Below, piece by piece: positions 37,701 through 46,659 of a DNA stretch of 64,000 nucleotides. A program made the translations under genes and the position numbers. The stretch spans positions 552,921 to 616,920 of the forward strand of contig CH003396.1 of the NCBI GenBank assembly GCA_000149265.1, in the 5' to 3' direction. Source of the stretch: Ciona savignyi (taxonomy: Eukaryota; Chordata; Ascidiacea; Phlebobranchia; Cionidae). Positions within the stretch are counted from its first letter, which is position 1; each line of letters begins with the position of its first letter. The notes below the pieces were generated by a model. It was not told the origin of the DNA. It did no database searches and saw only the letters and a program-made list of their open reading frames with translations.

Positions 37701-40101
37701 TGTGAAAATGAAAGAGGCGCTAACAAACGAGCAAGAAGCGCTAACACAATGTGAAAATGCAAAAAGCGCTAACACACAATCGTTAGATTACTCGCAAATA
37801 AATGAGGAAACGTTTTACCCAGGCAATCGTTGTATTTTTAGTTGCGAAGAGTTTGTTCTTACATGGGAAATCGTCCGATTGCCTTGCAAATGTTAGATGG
37901 GATTCTCGGTTACCTGTAGTGAGCTCTCAAGGTTGTATATAAAATGCTTGTATACGCGTTAAGCAGTGCAATAACTCATTCAATATAATTAACTCAATTA
38001 TTACACTCTCAAGGTAGTATTTCGGAAAAAGGCGGTAACGAGAAGATTTTTTTCCCGATCGAACCTATGATGGGCTCGTCACTAGGACCGTTTTTTTGTA
38101 TAAGAGTTGGATATGTATCGGTCGCGTTAACCATTTGGCCACACGACCGTACGGTAACGAGAAGAATAACAACGACCGGTAATTATCATTAGCATTGGCC
38201 ACGAGGCCATTACGTGGTAATCAACGCACAATGTGAATGAACGGAAAAAAATTGTAACATGACTACGTAAGGCAGTGTTCTCATTCGGGAAACCATCAGA
38301 TTACTTCGGGCTAAAAGTCGAGTTAGCGTAGCTTTTGCAGTGCTTTGAAGAAAGTGCAATTAAATGTTCTGACGATTAAAATTTCTAAATGTCGGTTTAG
38401 AGGAGTAATTACAGTGTGTTGCACTATATGAATTTACTTTTTAAATTTCTCTTTCCTTCCAGTCCGAAAGAAGAGCTGGCTAAAAAGCGTAAACCAACCT
38501 CGTGGCAGGACATTACAGGTGTTGACTTCGGCTTGGTTACTCACCTTGGAAATAAAACCTACGACCAGTTTGTCGCAGAAAAAGTAAGTTGTTGAAACTT
38601 TGACTTGGAAAAACGCACTCAATTTTTTTGGATATGTGTGTCGTTGGGTGACAAGTAATTCACATTAAACATACAACTATTATTTGTACACGTGATATTT
38701 ATCCCTGTAAATGGAAAACCACTAGAATCGTTTATCACACAGACAATCGCCGGATTAATCCTCTTCCACCGTCGGATTACTGAAACTATTGCAGTTTGTT
38801 GTGTATGATTGACATGTCTTTTAACTTCAATTACTTGAATGGCTTCAGTTCGCTTTGTGCTTGCCCACTACAGTCTAGCCAACGGTTAATTTTGATCCCA
38901 TGGCTTTTCTGTTGCCTCCAGACGTAACACGTCCTTGCTGATTGAGCTGACTTACCGGATCTTATCATTTGATGTTCCCTGCAGGCATTGCCAAATTTAA
39001 ATGTTATAGTCCTTTAAACAAGTCAAAATTCCTTGTATTTGAATAAGAAACCAGTATTATACTTAGTGATGAAAAAGAAAAACACAGTTTAATTAGCTCC
39101 GTCTAGGCTGAACCAAATACTGAATATACCCACACCAGCAAATGGCTTCACCCTATTAGCTTATTCATAGCACATTGTTTGTCAGCCGAAATTTGGTCAT
39201 ATTTCAGAGAATTTCACTTTTTTTATTTAAATTAGTTTATTCGTTGCACTTTTTTTTAGCTTTTTCCGAAAGTCCTTTTTTAATCCGCAGAAACATTCGC
39301 TCGTGATGTTTCATTCGCTTTACTTTTCCCGCTGCGTGGTATCACGTGAGCAGTTCCGCATCGCCGCGCAAGCTTTCTCACGTGACGATGACGTCGGATT
39401 CGGAGCAGTGGACTGCCACAGACAGCCGGAACAGGGACGTAAGTTTTTCTTGTTTATTTCAGTCCGCTGTTATGGCCTGTTTAACCAAACAAGACAAGAT
39501 TTTTTTATAATTACCATTACTAGCGTCCACCGTTGGGTTATCTATTTTACGTTGCGTGTATTTTATTAAAACGGTTCTTTAGTTTTTAGCAGAATTCAAT
39601 TATCCATAAGGCAAAGAGGATTCCTGTAATTAAGGGGAAAAGTTCAGCCTAGCTAACGAACAACCGGCCACCCTTTGACTAAAGGGGAAATGCAAGGGGT
39701 GTTACCACACGGGTAACAGCCAGATTACTTCATGCCCACTGTAAAGTGTATGATTGAGCCGTTCTTTCAATTTTCGCAAATCCCCCAAAATCCACTGGGT
39801 TCAGGCAATGCCCGTTTAGTACACTACCCAAGGACAAAACCTAGCAGCTAGGGAGTAATTACGAAGCTATTCGGCCGGACTGACAAATAGCCTTTACCAC
39901 TGTAATTAAATTTTGTCTTTTAAACTTTTATTTCTCTGTTCAGTTGTTTGTTACCATTTGGATGTAAAGAAATTTCCCTCCTACAAGTATTACACGGACG
40001 GCGTACTGGCCACGGAGCCTCATTTTGAAACGGCTACTGACATTATTGAATTCGTTAGAGATAATTTAAAGCAAGCTCGATCCACTAAAGAGGAACTGTA
40101 G
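25769..40101 (+). CDS. Six-module thioredoxin extension of the PDIA5-like gene (long form, KEEL end)
   Basis: Exons: 25769-25883, 26721-26851, 27507-27676, 28305-28445, 29022-29126, 29646-29772, 30385-30524, 30970-31132, 32536-32604, 32730-32890, 33740-33876, 34589-34683, 34988-35142, 37016-37181, 37575-37643, 38463-38583, 39291-39438, 39944-40101. They encode about 790 residues in six modules that repeat the PDI exon plan: a linker exon of incoming phase 2, a phase-1 intron splitting the codon before CxxC, and an exon ending in a (K/Q)YxG strand. The first exon starts in phase 0 and EENFVEFIEN parallels EADFVKFMSD of the KTEL exon, so it can replace it after 23504. There is no start codon with a signal peptide, so I read it as part of the upstream gene. 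It ends in KEEL, an ER-retrieval signal. As assembled, exon 28305-28445 has two frame breaks that would stop translation soon after 29022. Alternatives are a separate gene with an unseen first exon, or a decaying tail; conserved splice sites and cis-Pro residues speak against decay. Confidence 0.8.
26148..26326. mobile_element. MITE with GGGGCAACACTAAAA-type inverted ends
   Basis: Starts gggcaaaactaaaagg and ends attttagtgttgcccc, an inverted repeat of about 15 bp extended by agcagtttccc / gagaaactgctc. The interior carries gggttagttctgggg words. I could not define a clean target duplication. Confidence 0.55.
26360..26667 (+). repeat. SINE family A, best full-length copy (reference copy)
   Basis: About 305 bp. 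The 5' end resembles a tRNA: an A-box-like tggtctagcggttatgtgcg and a B-box-like gttgcaggtgtgaaac. A body with acaacacactgcaatagc and ggcgcgaggtgatctgacg follows. The tail is a tandem tatcc array at 26640-26666. This is the layout of a Pol III tRNA-derived SINE. It ends about 55 bases before the acceptor of the exon at 26721. Confidence 0.9.
28305..29772 (+). other. Thioredoxin module 6 (GCQAC), first exon frameshifted
   Basis: Linker NPKKPEVKKAHPDW, then IYHLED in one frame, FDRFAKDH in a second and HMMVLFYSP in a third; together they match the other modules. The exon is 141 bases where the phases demand 140 or 143. The CxxC is GCQAC and the second half carries TSFPY (cis-Pro), FKDGKFMFKYTG and DDIVEFMQK. 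Breaks lie near 28390 and 28415. Confidence 0.75.
28597..28890 (-). repeat. SINE family A, reverse copy in module 6 intron
   Basis: Full-length, with tail tataggataggat side at 28597 and tRNA head ending at 28890; moderately diverged. Confidence 0.8.
29998..30340. repeat. Two SINE family A copies, head to head fusion
   Basis: A forward head-and-body (29998-30208) is joined directly to a reverse body-and-head (30209-30340), so both tails are lost at the joint, an inverted fusion. Confidence 0.7.
30728..30955 (-). repeat. SINE family A abutting a splice acceptor
   Basis: The tRNA head ends about 14 bases before the acceptor aacgaacag of the WCGHC exon at 30970, so the branch point and pyrimidine region probably lie in SINE-derived DNA. 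Confidence 0.7.
31634..31924 (-). repeat. SINE family A, well-preserved reverse copy
   Basis: Little diverged from the copy at 26360 and preceded by a gggatagg tail remnant. It faces the forward copy at 31946. Confidence 0.85.
31946..32170 (+). repeat. SINE family A, diverged forward copy
   Basis: Head-to-head with the preceding copy, 20 bases apart. It is clearly older and is followed by the aaccc-rich repeat at 32205-32405. Confidence 0.65.
32205..32405. repeat. aaccc-rich dispersed repeat, second copy
   Basis: Contains gctaaccaaaactatg, a series of taaccc/ccaacccc words and cctaatcttcattttagtg, the order shared with 13246-13440 and 58547-58745. Confidence 0.6.
32965..33185 (-). repeat. 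SINE family A, young-looking reverse copy
   Basis: Close to consensus from the tail (gatagggtacaac) to the head, which is cut at gctagctcacc, 5' truncated relative to the tRNA end. Confidence 0.8.
33420..33665 (+). repeat. SINE family A, forward copy
   Basis: Starts inside the head and ends with a cacagggataaacag tail about 75 bases before the WCGAC exon. Confidence 0.7.
34140..34545 (+). mobile_element. Decayed 3' end of a non-LTR retrotransposon
   Basis: One frame reads CATCPFCQEED, a stop, then TPLHYVRHCPAF, which is the CxxC...H...C finger typical of the C-terminus of LINE-type reverse transcriptase ORFs. A second frame gives DDLASIPVKHLVSFLQDTGQ, so at least one frameshift exists. The piece ends in an aataaataaata tail. 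It lies inside the intron of module 8. Confidence 0.65.
34735..34965 (-). repeat. SINE family A, reverse copy near module 9 acceptor
   Basis: Diverged copy lacking its tail; the tRNA head ends about 20 bases before the exon at 34988. Confidence 0.65.
35345..36732. mobile_element. Foldback-type element, copy A (5' arm missing)
   Basis: Three tandem units of about 320-330 bp, each with a gacatctacc word (about 35475, 35800, 36130) and a cttgaacggc word, are followed by a right arm (about 36550-36732) ending acgtggttgacactctctag. That end matches the copy at 50356-52002. ORFs of 64-79 codons inside are by-products of the repeats. Confidence 0.7.
37220..37485 (-). repeat. SINE family A, reverse copy in module 9
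   Basis: Near-consensus body; the tail merges with tatccctgtgaatggg about 40 bases after the donor at 37182. Confidence 0.8.
38015..38165 (-). repeat. tRNA-like repeat, family B, reverse copy
   Basis: Reverse complement of a Ser/Leu-tRNA-like head (gccgaatggttaacgcg) and the word acggtcctagtgacgagcc. It is distinct from SINE family A and recurs at 41585, 55330, 55540, 55965, 57440 and 58150. Confidence 0.65.
38695..38820 (-). repeat. SINE family A, 3' half, reverse
   Basis: Only tail and body remain, ending at the cacaacaaactgcaatag equivalent; it sits in the module 10 intron. Confidence 0.6.
39655..39880 (-). repeat. SINE family A, rearranged reverse copy
   Basis: Internally deleted: the accggagctattgcag segment is missing between 39738 and 39745. 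Confidence 0.6.
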
Positions 40102-40234
40102 TGTATTGCAAGCTCGAAAGACATTGGAAACTTTGCTGTATTTGAATTTGATTAAATATGCGCAACAATTAAATACACGTCGCACAATAAGAGTTGTTTT
40201 GAAGTGTGGGTAGTTTTATATTCAGGGTTGGGTT

Positions 40235-40905
40235 AGGATAACGATGTTTATCCCCGTGAATGGAAAAACTAAGGAGGTTAACACACGGGCAATCGTCAGC
40301 TCACCTCGTGTCCACCGTCGGGTTACCGAAGCTATTTCAGTGTGTTGTGTATGATTGAGACGATTCTTAAATTTAGTAGAACCCATCATTCCACGAGGAT
40401 CAGGCAATGTTCGTTAAGTGACTTGCCCTATGACACAATCGACTAGCTATTGGCCATTTTCAAACTGCAACCTTTCGGTTGAAAGGCGTCGCACTAAACC
40501 ACTAGACCAGTGGTTCTCGATCTTTTTGACCCCGTGGCGCACCCGAGACCAATTAAGAAACAAACGGGCGCACTTTGCACGGGGAGTAAAAACAATATGC
40601 TAAATACTCACACAATTTAGAAAAAATTAAAAGTTTAATTTAAATAATTTCATTACCAATTTTTCCGCATAACGAAATTACTGTTTCATGAGCGCTCTTG
40701 CTCTTCGGAAGTTAATGTAGAACTAACGTTACAATGAAAAAGAACGAACTAGACACTAACCATTTAGTAGTTTATGATGTATATACACACTCTGTCGTAA
40801 ATTTACGAAATGCAAGTCTGGCGCACCTAGCTAACCCCTTTGGCGCACCAGTGCGCCGCGGCGCACCATTTGAGAAGCGCTGCACCAGACTAACCATTCC
40901 GACTA
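40235..40905 (-). repeat. SINE family A split by a hAT insertion
   Basis: The SINE runs 40235-40507 and resumes at 40891-40905 (taaccattccgac), with the target site duplicated around the insertion at 40508. Confidence 0.8.
40508..40882. mobile_element. hAT-type MITE nested in a SINE (375 bp)
   Basis: Starts cagtggttctcgatc and ends atttgagaagcgctg, inverted ends of the same kind as the element at 60219. The flanks are cactagac (40500-40507) and caccagac (40883-40890), an 8-bp duplication with one mismatch. Sub-terminal gcgcacc words occur at both ends. The nesting dates it after the SINE. Confidence 0.85.
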
Positions 40906-40929
40906 AATATATTTAATATAAACTATTTT

Positions 40930-42050
40930 GAAGTTATAAATTAAAATAATGACTTGCTTACTACAAGGCTTACAATACGTAAAATCGTTCATATACAATA
41001 ATATGTTTAAATATTTGACACTACATGATTTTAGTATCAAGGTAATAAAAGTATGCTGCATTCAAAATATCTTGACAGTGTAAATTAAAATAATGACTTG
41101 CGTGCTATAAGGCTTACGTCATCCACCAACGCCTAATGACTGCTTTCGAACCCATGACTAGTCTGTGTTCGGTAGAAGCCGTTTGGCATATAATGGAAAT
41201 TACGATAACCGATACCACAATCTTAAACTGTTCGGAATCGGCCTCCCTTTTAATGACTTTTTACTACTCTTTTTATGCTTATATAAATTCCTGCACTTAC
41301 AGACATTTTTCGTGTATTGAACAAGGTCAATCAATATTTTAACTGTTTTCGCACCTCAAAATAGAAAGAAATATACAACGAAAATAGTTAAAATAAACAG
41401 CTTGAATCATTACATATATACCAAACACAAATTACAAGTAACTAAATATCCACTAATATTTTGTCTGGTAAAGTATTTACATGAAACTAAACAAAAAGTT
41501 TATTTAAAATAATTCTGTTACACGGTCGCAAAATCTCAATTCAATGGACAACGTGGAAACAGTATCGGTCTTCAGAAAAGGAAAATATACGGGCTTGTAG
41601 CCGAATGGTTAACGCGACCGATACATATCCAAACTATATAAAAACGGTCTTAGGGCTGAGCCTATCAGGGTTCGAACCTTGGCAGAATAAAAAAAAATAA
41701 AAATGGTATTTAAAAGAGGCCGATTCCGAACAGATTCAGATTATGGTATCGGTTATCGTCATCCCCCATTATATGCAAAGCGGCTTCTACAGATCACAGA
41801 CGTCATTGGTTCGAAATCAGTCATTAGGCGTTGGTGGATGACGTAAGCCTAATAGCACGCAAGTCATTGTTAAATTTACACTGTCAAGATATTTTAAATT
41901 CAACACACTTATTGCCTTAATACTGAAATTATGGAATGTCGAATTTTTGGGCTATGCACGGTAATTTAAACATAATAATTGAAATTGAACGATTTACGTA
42001 TTGTAAGCCTTGTAGTAAGGAAGTTTATTTTAATTTACAAAGTCAAGATA
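40930..42050. repeat. Long inverted repeat, arms of about 325 bp
   Basis: The left arm (40930-41255) and right arm (41715-42050) are imperfect reverse complements. Matching pairs include ctacaaggcttacaatacg with cgtattgtaagccttgtag, and aggcttacgtcatccacc with ggtggatgacgtaagcct. Each arm has two copies of a cttacyacaaggcttac-type word. The 460-base centre holds a family-B unit. It may be another foldback element or an inverted duplication. Confidence 0.8.
41585..41690 (+). repeat. tRNA-like repeat, family B, forward copy
   Basis: Clearest copy: tagccgaatggttaacgcg (A-box region) to agggttcgaacc (B-box), 60 bases apart with a tatataaaaacggtctta spacer. It cannot fold as a normal tRNA because the acceptor stem is missing. 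Confidence 0.65.
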
Positions 42051-42379
42051 GTTTACATTCGGTACAGTTACACCGATGTTTGACATTTTACGGATTAAAA
42101 GACAAATACGTCGAGCGTTTTAAACATTTTAATGCAGAAAAAATTTTCTATGTATAATTAAAAGTGCGTGGGAAGTTGGGAATAACGTCACAAGTCTGCG
42201 AGTTAAAAATGGATATATTAAGTTATATTGAAGTAGGTAGATCGCACGTCATGAGTCCCGTGCTGAAATGACCATTTAAAAACAGGATTGTTGGAATGTT
42301 GTTTATTTGGTGTTTGCTCTTTCTTAATAGCTGACTTCTTCAAATGTAGATGAAAATTATTAAAGGAATAATTGCTGTT

Positions 42380-42570
42380 TAGGATAGAATAGGATATTCA
42401 TGTTTATTCCTGTGAATGGGAAAACCAAGGGGGTTAACACACTGGCAATCGTCAGATCACCTCGCGCCCACCGTCGGGTTACCGGAGCTATTGTAGTGTT
42501 GTGTATGATAGACACGTTCCTTCAATTTGGTAAAATGTTAGAACTTAGAACCCATTAATCCGCTGGGCTG
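42380..42570 (-). repeat. SINE family A, reverse copy upstream of the 699-codon ORF
   Basis: Near consensus with an ggataggatattcatg tail; it stops at cattaatccgctggg and is joined to a forward head fragment (42571-42700). Confidence 0.8.
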
Positions 42571-42700
42571 TTTTCGGATGATTAGCTGTTAGGTTAGTGT
42601 GTCGCATTTTAGCCAAAGGGTTGCAGGTTCAAAACTAGTCGCTAGTCGGATATGTCTTTGAGCAGGGCTCTTAGCGGACATCACCTACAAACAAAAGTTT
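42571..42700 (+). repeat. SINE family A, forward head fragment
   Basis: Contains gattagctgttaggttagtg and tcgctagtcggatatgtc; cut at ggacatcacct. Confidence 0.6.
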
Positions 42701-42842
42701 CGATGGCAAAGCAGATGGTTAAATCACCGGCTCATTTTCACTCATCAATATTTTTTGCAGATATTTCTTAATGTTTCTGCAAATGTTTAATGTCATTGTG
42801 ACTTTGTGATACTCTGCAGTGCTTCTGAGATAAAAAAAAGAA

Positions 42843-44942
42843 ATGTCGGATATTTTAAACTTTGTCCAACAAATATTAAAAAAAGGTACTGACCGATTAT
42901 CTTATAAATGCGATGTAATCAATGCAGGCGATGAATCCATTTTATTGTTGCATCCTGGCTGGGAAGGAATCAAACAGTCAACCGATGATGATAAGAATCT
43001 AAAATGCTGGAAGTTGGATGACTGGTTTGAACCACCTGCGCCAATAGAGGGTGTTCCCGATTGTCTCACCATCGGGATTTTAGTTAATAAACTTGATGAA
43101 TCTGGTAATCAAAATGAGGAAGGTGGAGCAGAACCCAAAGCTGATAAGGCGAGCCAGTATGAATATGAAGTGTTAAATAATAAGTTCAAGATCAAAATCA
43201 AATCTAAAGATGGCAAGAAATCTGAAGAAAACAAAGATCCGAAAGCATTCAGTACACCTGCAGAAATGGAAGGGTTTCATTACGAAGGAAACCATCTTAT
43301 TGTAAGGGGTCACGAAGCCAATATTGAAGCTATTTTCCCCATAACAGAAGAAATAAAAAAGCAAATACTTCACGTCCAAGACGAAAAGAATTCTTATAAG
43401 AAAAAAAGATATCAAGATATTTGTAATGGTGTCCGACAATCTGTTCAGCATAAATATCAATGTGCCCCTAGTGGTACTAAAGAACCTAATACCGAAGCAC
43501 TTGAAGCGCAACTGGTACAGCTTGAAAATGGTAAACCTACATTTCTTGATACCAGTAAATATGACAATATGTTACAGGCACATTGGCAGCAACTTAAAAA
43601 TATACTTCATGGCGAAGGAACTAACAGTGTGACACATCGAGTTGCTCGTGTCTATTGCACAAGTCCTTATTTGGAAACTTTAGATGAAATGGTATCAGCA
43701 CTGTTATCATGTATGACTGTGTTAATGAAGTTTTCTGTTCAATTGCCGTTTGGCGAACAGATAATGGCTAACGATCGGCAGAGTTTAAATGAAATGACAA
43801 AGCATTTAAAAGAAGAATTAGCTTTTTTTGAAGAAAGTATGGAATCAGAAGATATTCACAAATGGAGAAATGAGTTGAAAACTTTGGAATTACTATGCAA
43901 CAGTAAAAACCAACAATCAACTTCGAATGTTGTTGAAACGCTTAACGAAAGCGTTTTTTTAGAGGATGGGTTTAATTTCTATTTTCCAACGGTGGAAAGC
44001 AAACGTTTGAATAGCAGTAACTTTCCGAAAAGATTCAAACTGTTCAAAGCTAGATTTCAACTAATTCACCATGAAAAATTGCTGCAGTCAAGCAACTTTG
44101 TCGAGATAAAAGATGCCCATTTTAAAGATATTCACGAGCAAATGTCATGGATATATACATGTCAACATCAGATGGTTCATTTGCTTTTCAAGATATTTCT
44201 TGATGACAACATTGGTGACAACTTAGATGTTGTAAAATCCCTATTGCAAGAGCTTCTGCAAGAAAAGAGGCCTCGTCACCTAATAAAAAAACCAAACCAT
44301 TTTAAACCATTTGAAAAAGAAATGAAATCCTTGCTGATAAGTCTCAATATGTCTCCTGACAAGTCGATGATAAAGGAAGATGTTAAAAAGGGCCTGGCCG
44401 ACTATGGAAGAGCACTTGAATCTTTCTTTGATCAGTGTGAATCTGGAAGTTTAAGCAAATCAAAGGAAGTTTTGAGTAAAAAATTTGATTGTTTAGAAAA
44501 TGTTCGAAATTTTCTAATTGAGTGCAAACAGAATAACAGTTATGGGGAAAATTTACAAGAGAGGATCATAAAACGTCTGGGTATTCGAAAACGGGATTGG
44601 CTAACTACAGATGGTGTTGTGTCTTACTACCACTGGGCTGAATCGCCCATTGAAGTCGACCCATATTATACAAGCAATAAAACCCATGTTCCTTTATATA
44701 TCTCAAAAGTGGAGTCCAAAAATGCATCACATAACCAAGCTACAAATGGCGAGAGACAGCATAGCACAGTAGAAGAAAAGAAAGAAATGGAAAGAAGAGA
44801 TTCAGAAAAAATGGAAACCGCCACAACCGGTTCCATGGATTTTGCTGGAGCTGCTACAAACTGGGCCGAATCTAATGAAAATAACAATATGGAAGTTAAA
44901 ACCTTTAATGACGGATCAAACAAACCGTCCACTGAACAGTGA
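42843..44942 (+). CDS. Uncharacterised intronless protein, 699 residues
   Basis: I do not recognise this protein. It is an uninterrupted ORF far longer than any other in this intron-rich window. It starts MSDILNFVQQILKKG; the first ATG follows a purine-rich leader, 18 bases after an acceptor-like ctctgcag, so a 5' UTR intron or spliced-leader site is possible. No signal peptide or membrane span is visible. Residues 1-180 are mixed alpha/beta with acidic and Lys-rich stretches (GWEGIKQ, DDWFEPPAP); about 280-600 are predicted helical (LDEMVSALLSCMTVLMKF, LKEELAFFEESMES); about 630-699 are Glu/Lys/Asn-rich and look disordered. Codon use is AT-rich like the surroundings. Lack of introns suggests a retroposed or lineage-specific gene. 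No polyadenylation signal closer than ATAAAT at about 44954 was seen; SINE sequence begins 26 bases after the stop. A decayed relative lies at 46788-46900. Confidence 0.8.
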   Translation: MSDILNFVQQILKKGTDRLSYKCDVINAGDESILLLHPGWEGIKQSTDDDKNLKCWKLDDWFEPPAPIEGVPDCLTIGILVNKLDESGNQNEEGGAEPKADKASQYEYEVLNNKFKIKIKSKDGKKSEENKDPKAFSTPAEMEGFHYEGNHLIVRGHEANIEAIFPITEEIKKQILHVQDEKNSYKKKRYQDICNGVRQSVQHKYQCAPSGTKEPNTEALEAQLVQLENGKPTFLDTSKYDNMLQAHWQQLKNILHGEGTNSVTHRVARVYCTSPYLETLDEMVSALLSCMTVLMKFSVQLPFGEQIMANDRQSLNEMTKHLKEELAFFEESMESEDIHKWRNELKTLELLCNSKNQQSTSNVVETLNESVFLEDGFNFYFPTVESKRLNSSNFPKRFKLFKARFQLIHHEKLLQSSNFVEIKDAHFKDIHEQMSWIYTCQHQMVHLLFKIFLDDNIGDNLDVVKSLLQELLQEKRPRHLIKKPNHFKPFEKEMKSLLISLNMSPDKSMIKEDVKKGLADYGRALESFFDQCESGSLSKSKEVLSKKFDCLENVRNFLIECKQNNSYGENLQERIIKRLGIRKRDWLTTDGVVSYYHWAESPIEVDPYYTSNKTHVPLYISKVESKNASHNQATNGERQHSTVEEKKEMERRDSEKMETATTGSMDFAGAATNWAESNENNNMEVKTFNDGSNKPSTEQ

Positions 44943-44967
44943 AGATTTACGATAAATATATTTTATT

Positions 44968-45270
44968 ATAGGACATCATGTTAATCCCCGTTAGTGGGAA
45001 AATCCAGGGCAATCGTCAGATAATCTCGCGGCCACAGTCAGGTTACCGAAGCTATTGCATTTAGTTGTGTATGATTCATATGTTCATTCAATTTGGTAGA
45101 ACCCATTATTGCACTGGATTCGTGCAAGTGCCTTTCCCAAGAACTTAACCGACCAGCTGTGAGTTTCGGCTGAAAGGCGACGCACTAACCCACTGAGCTA
45201 ATTGGTCCGACCAGTTTTGAGTTTCGGCTGAAAGGCGACGCACTAACTCACTGAGCTAATTGGTCGAATT
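44968..45270 (-). repeat. SINE family A with duplicated head, reverse
   Basis: The head segment ggctgaaaggcgacgcacta is present twice (about 45168 and 45228), a 58-base local tandem duplication. Confidence 0.8.
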
Positions 45271-46022
45271 AGATTCAGTTTTATAAAATCTTGTATTGGT
45301 TTTTGTTTTGCTGGTATTATTTAAAAATGCTTCGCATAATTGTGATTACCTAATTTAAATATTTAACTGCAGAGAGTATAGCACTTGTTAAATATCATTA
45401 TTTGTACAAATGTATTTAGATTGTAGTCTATTTTTGATTGTACGGAGCGTTCCCAAACGGGTAATCATCAAATATTTTCTAACACAATTATTTAAAAAAA
45501 TACAAAGCAATATATTAATGTATGGCTAATATGTTTTCGAAGAATATTCATGTTAAAAATTTTATTGTTATTATTTTAGGAGTATTTTATTTTTATTATT
45601 TTTTTAAAGTTTTAGGAATCCCTATTATGTTTTACCCCAAATTTACTAATGCATACCGATACCCACTAACTTACACAATTTTAACACAACTCGGCATTCT
45701 CGTTCGAGTATGTTCGTGAAGGTAAAGAAAGAGATCGCTGAAGTGTGTCGGGTTTTGTTTCTGGGGATTTTCCGGGAAACAGTTGGGAGTGAATATTGAA
45801 GCACTTATATTTTTACGTTTCTTCAATCGCCGTGTTTATTTCTGTAGATTAAATTGTCCAATTGTATACTATAAGTGCTGTTTACTTTTATAATTTTAAT
45901 TTTTTATAAAATTTATTTTATACAACCACTATTTCGTTTAATATTAATCAATTGTTCATTCAAGTCGGGAGATATTGACAAACAAAGAATATTGGCGCCA
46001 AATACATACCGAGCAGGGTTGC

Positions 46023-46095
46023 CAGACGGAAAATCCGCTTTACGGCCAAACTGTTTTTGCTTTACGGCCAAACTGTTTTTGCTTTACGGCCAAAA
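46023..46095. repeat. 25-bp minisatellite (tttacggccaaactg type), three copies
   Basis: The word gctttacggccaaa recurs at about 46037, 46061 and 46081 with a tgtttt spacer. Confidence 0.75.
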
Positions 46096-46659
46096 TTCGG
46101 CCAATTTGTATCAAGTGCAAAATAAACTATTTAATTTAACCAATTGGGCTATTTATCTCTTTATTTGTTGAAAAATTGTATAATTTTAATCCCCTCCAGA
46201 TTTGTCGAACCCGTTCAAATACTATATACTAGGAATGGCTACCGTTATTATTTTATTTTAAAACGTCATAATCAGCTTTGTGATTTTAATGTGATTTGCC
46301 AATCACCTTGTTGGAGATGTCAGTGCGATATGGCATGCCTGTCACATTTTTAAGGAAATTACCCTAAATATTTTTTTTTCTTCTTATTGGCACAGATTGT
46401 CTAATGGTCTAACATTTCACCAAATCTGATCAAAATTAGAGCAGCCGCTCAAGCGCTATGCCCCCAAAACCTAAATTATTAGAAAAAATGTTAAATTTTC
46501 ATTGCGATTTCGTTACTCCTTTTAGTAGATTTCGGGGGGAGATGGCATGCCTGCCACAATCATGATTTAGGAAAAAATTCTATTTTTAGGGTACGAACCA
46601 AAACATGCGTATGCTCAACACCTATCCTTAACCCTATTCCGGGAAATTTCCAATAATGC

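Larger units (their letters stand above)
38463..40101 (+). other. Thioredoxin module 10 (CxxC lost) with KEEL terminus
   Basis: Exons 38463-38583, 39291-39438 and 39944-40101. HLGNKTYDQFVAEK, HSLVMFHSLYFSRCVVS, GFGAVDC, KKFPSYKYYTDG (cis-Pro) and a C-terminal helix before STKEEL. The place of CxxC reads YFSRCVV with a single Cys, so it cannot be a dithiol site; a binding or structural role is likely, as for the b-type domains of PDIs. An ATTAAA lies about 50 bases after the stop. Confidence 0.85.
40102..42842. other. Intergenic region between long PDI form and the 699-codon ORF
   Basis: No supportable exon. Contents in order: SINE interrupted by a hAT, a long inverted repeat around a family-B tRNA-like unit, then two SINE pieces. 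An acceptor-like ctctgcag at 42817-42824 lies 18 bases before the next ATG. Confidence 0.7.

Noticed and set aside
41585..41690. Possible tRNA gene
   Set aside because: A- and B-box words are present but no acceptor stem or cloverleaf can be formed; it is a repeated tRNA-derived unit.
43173..43632. ORFs of 112 (minus) and 68 (plus) codons
   Set aside because: Shadows inside the 699-codon ORF.
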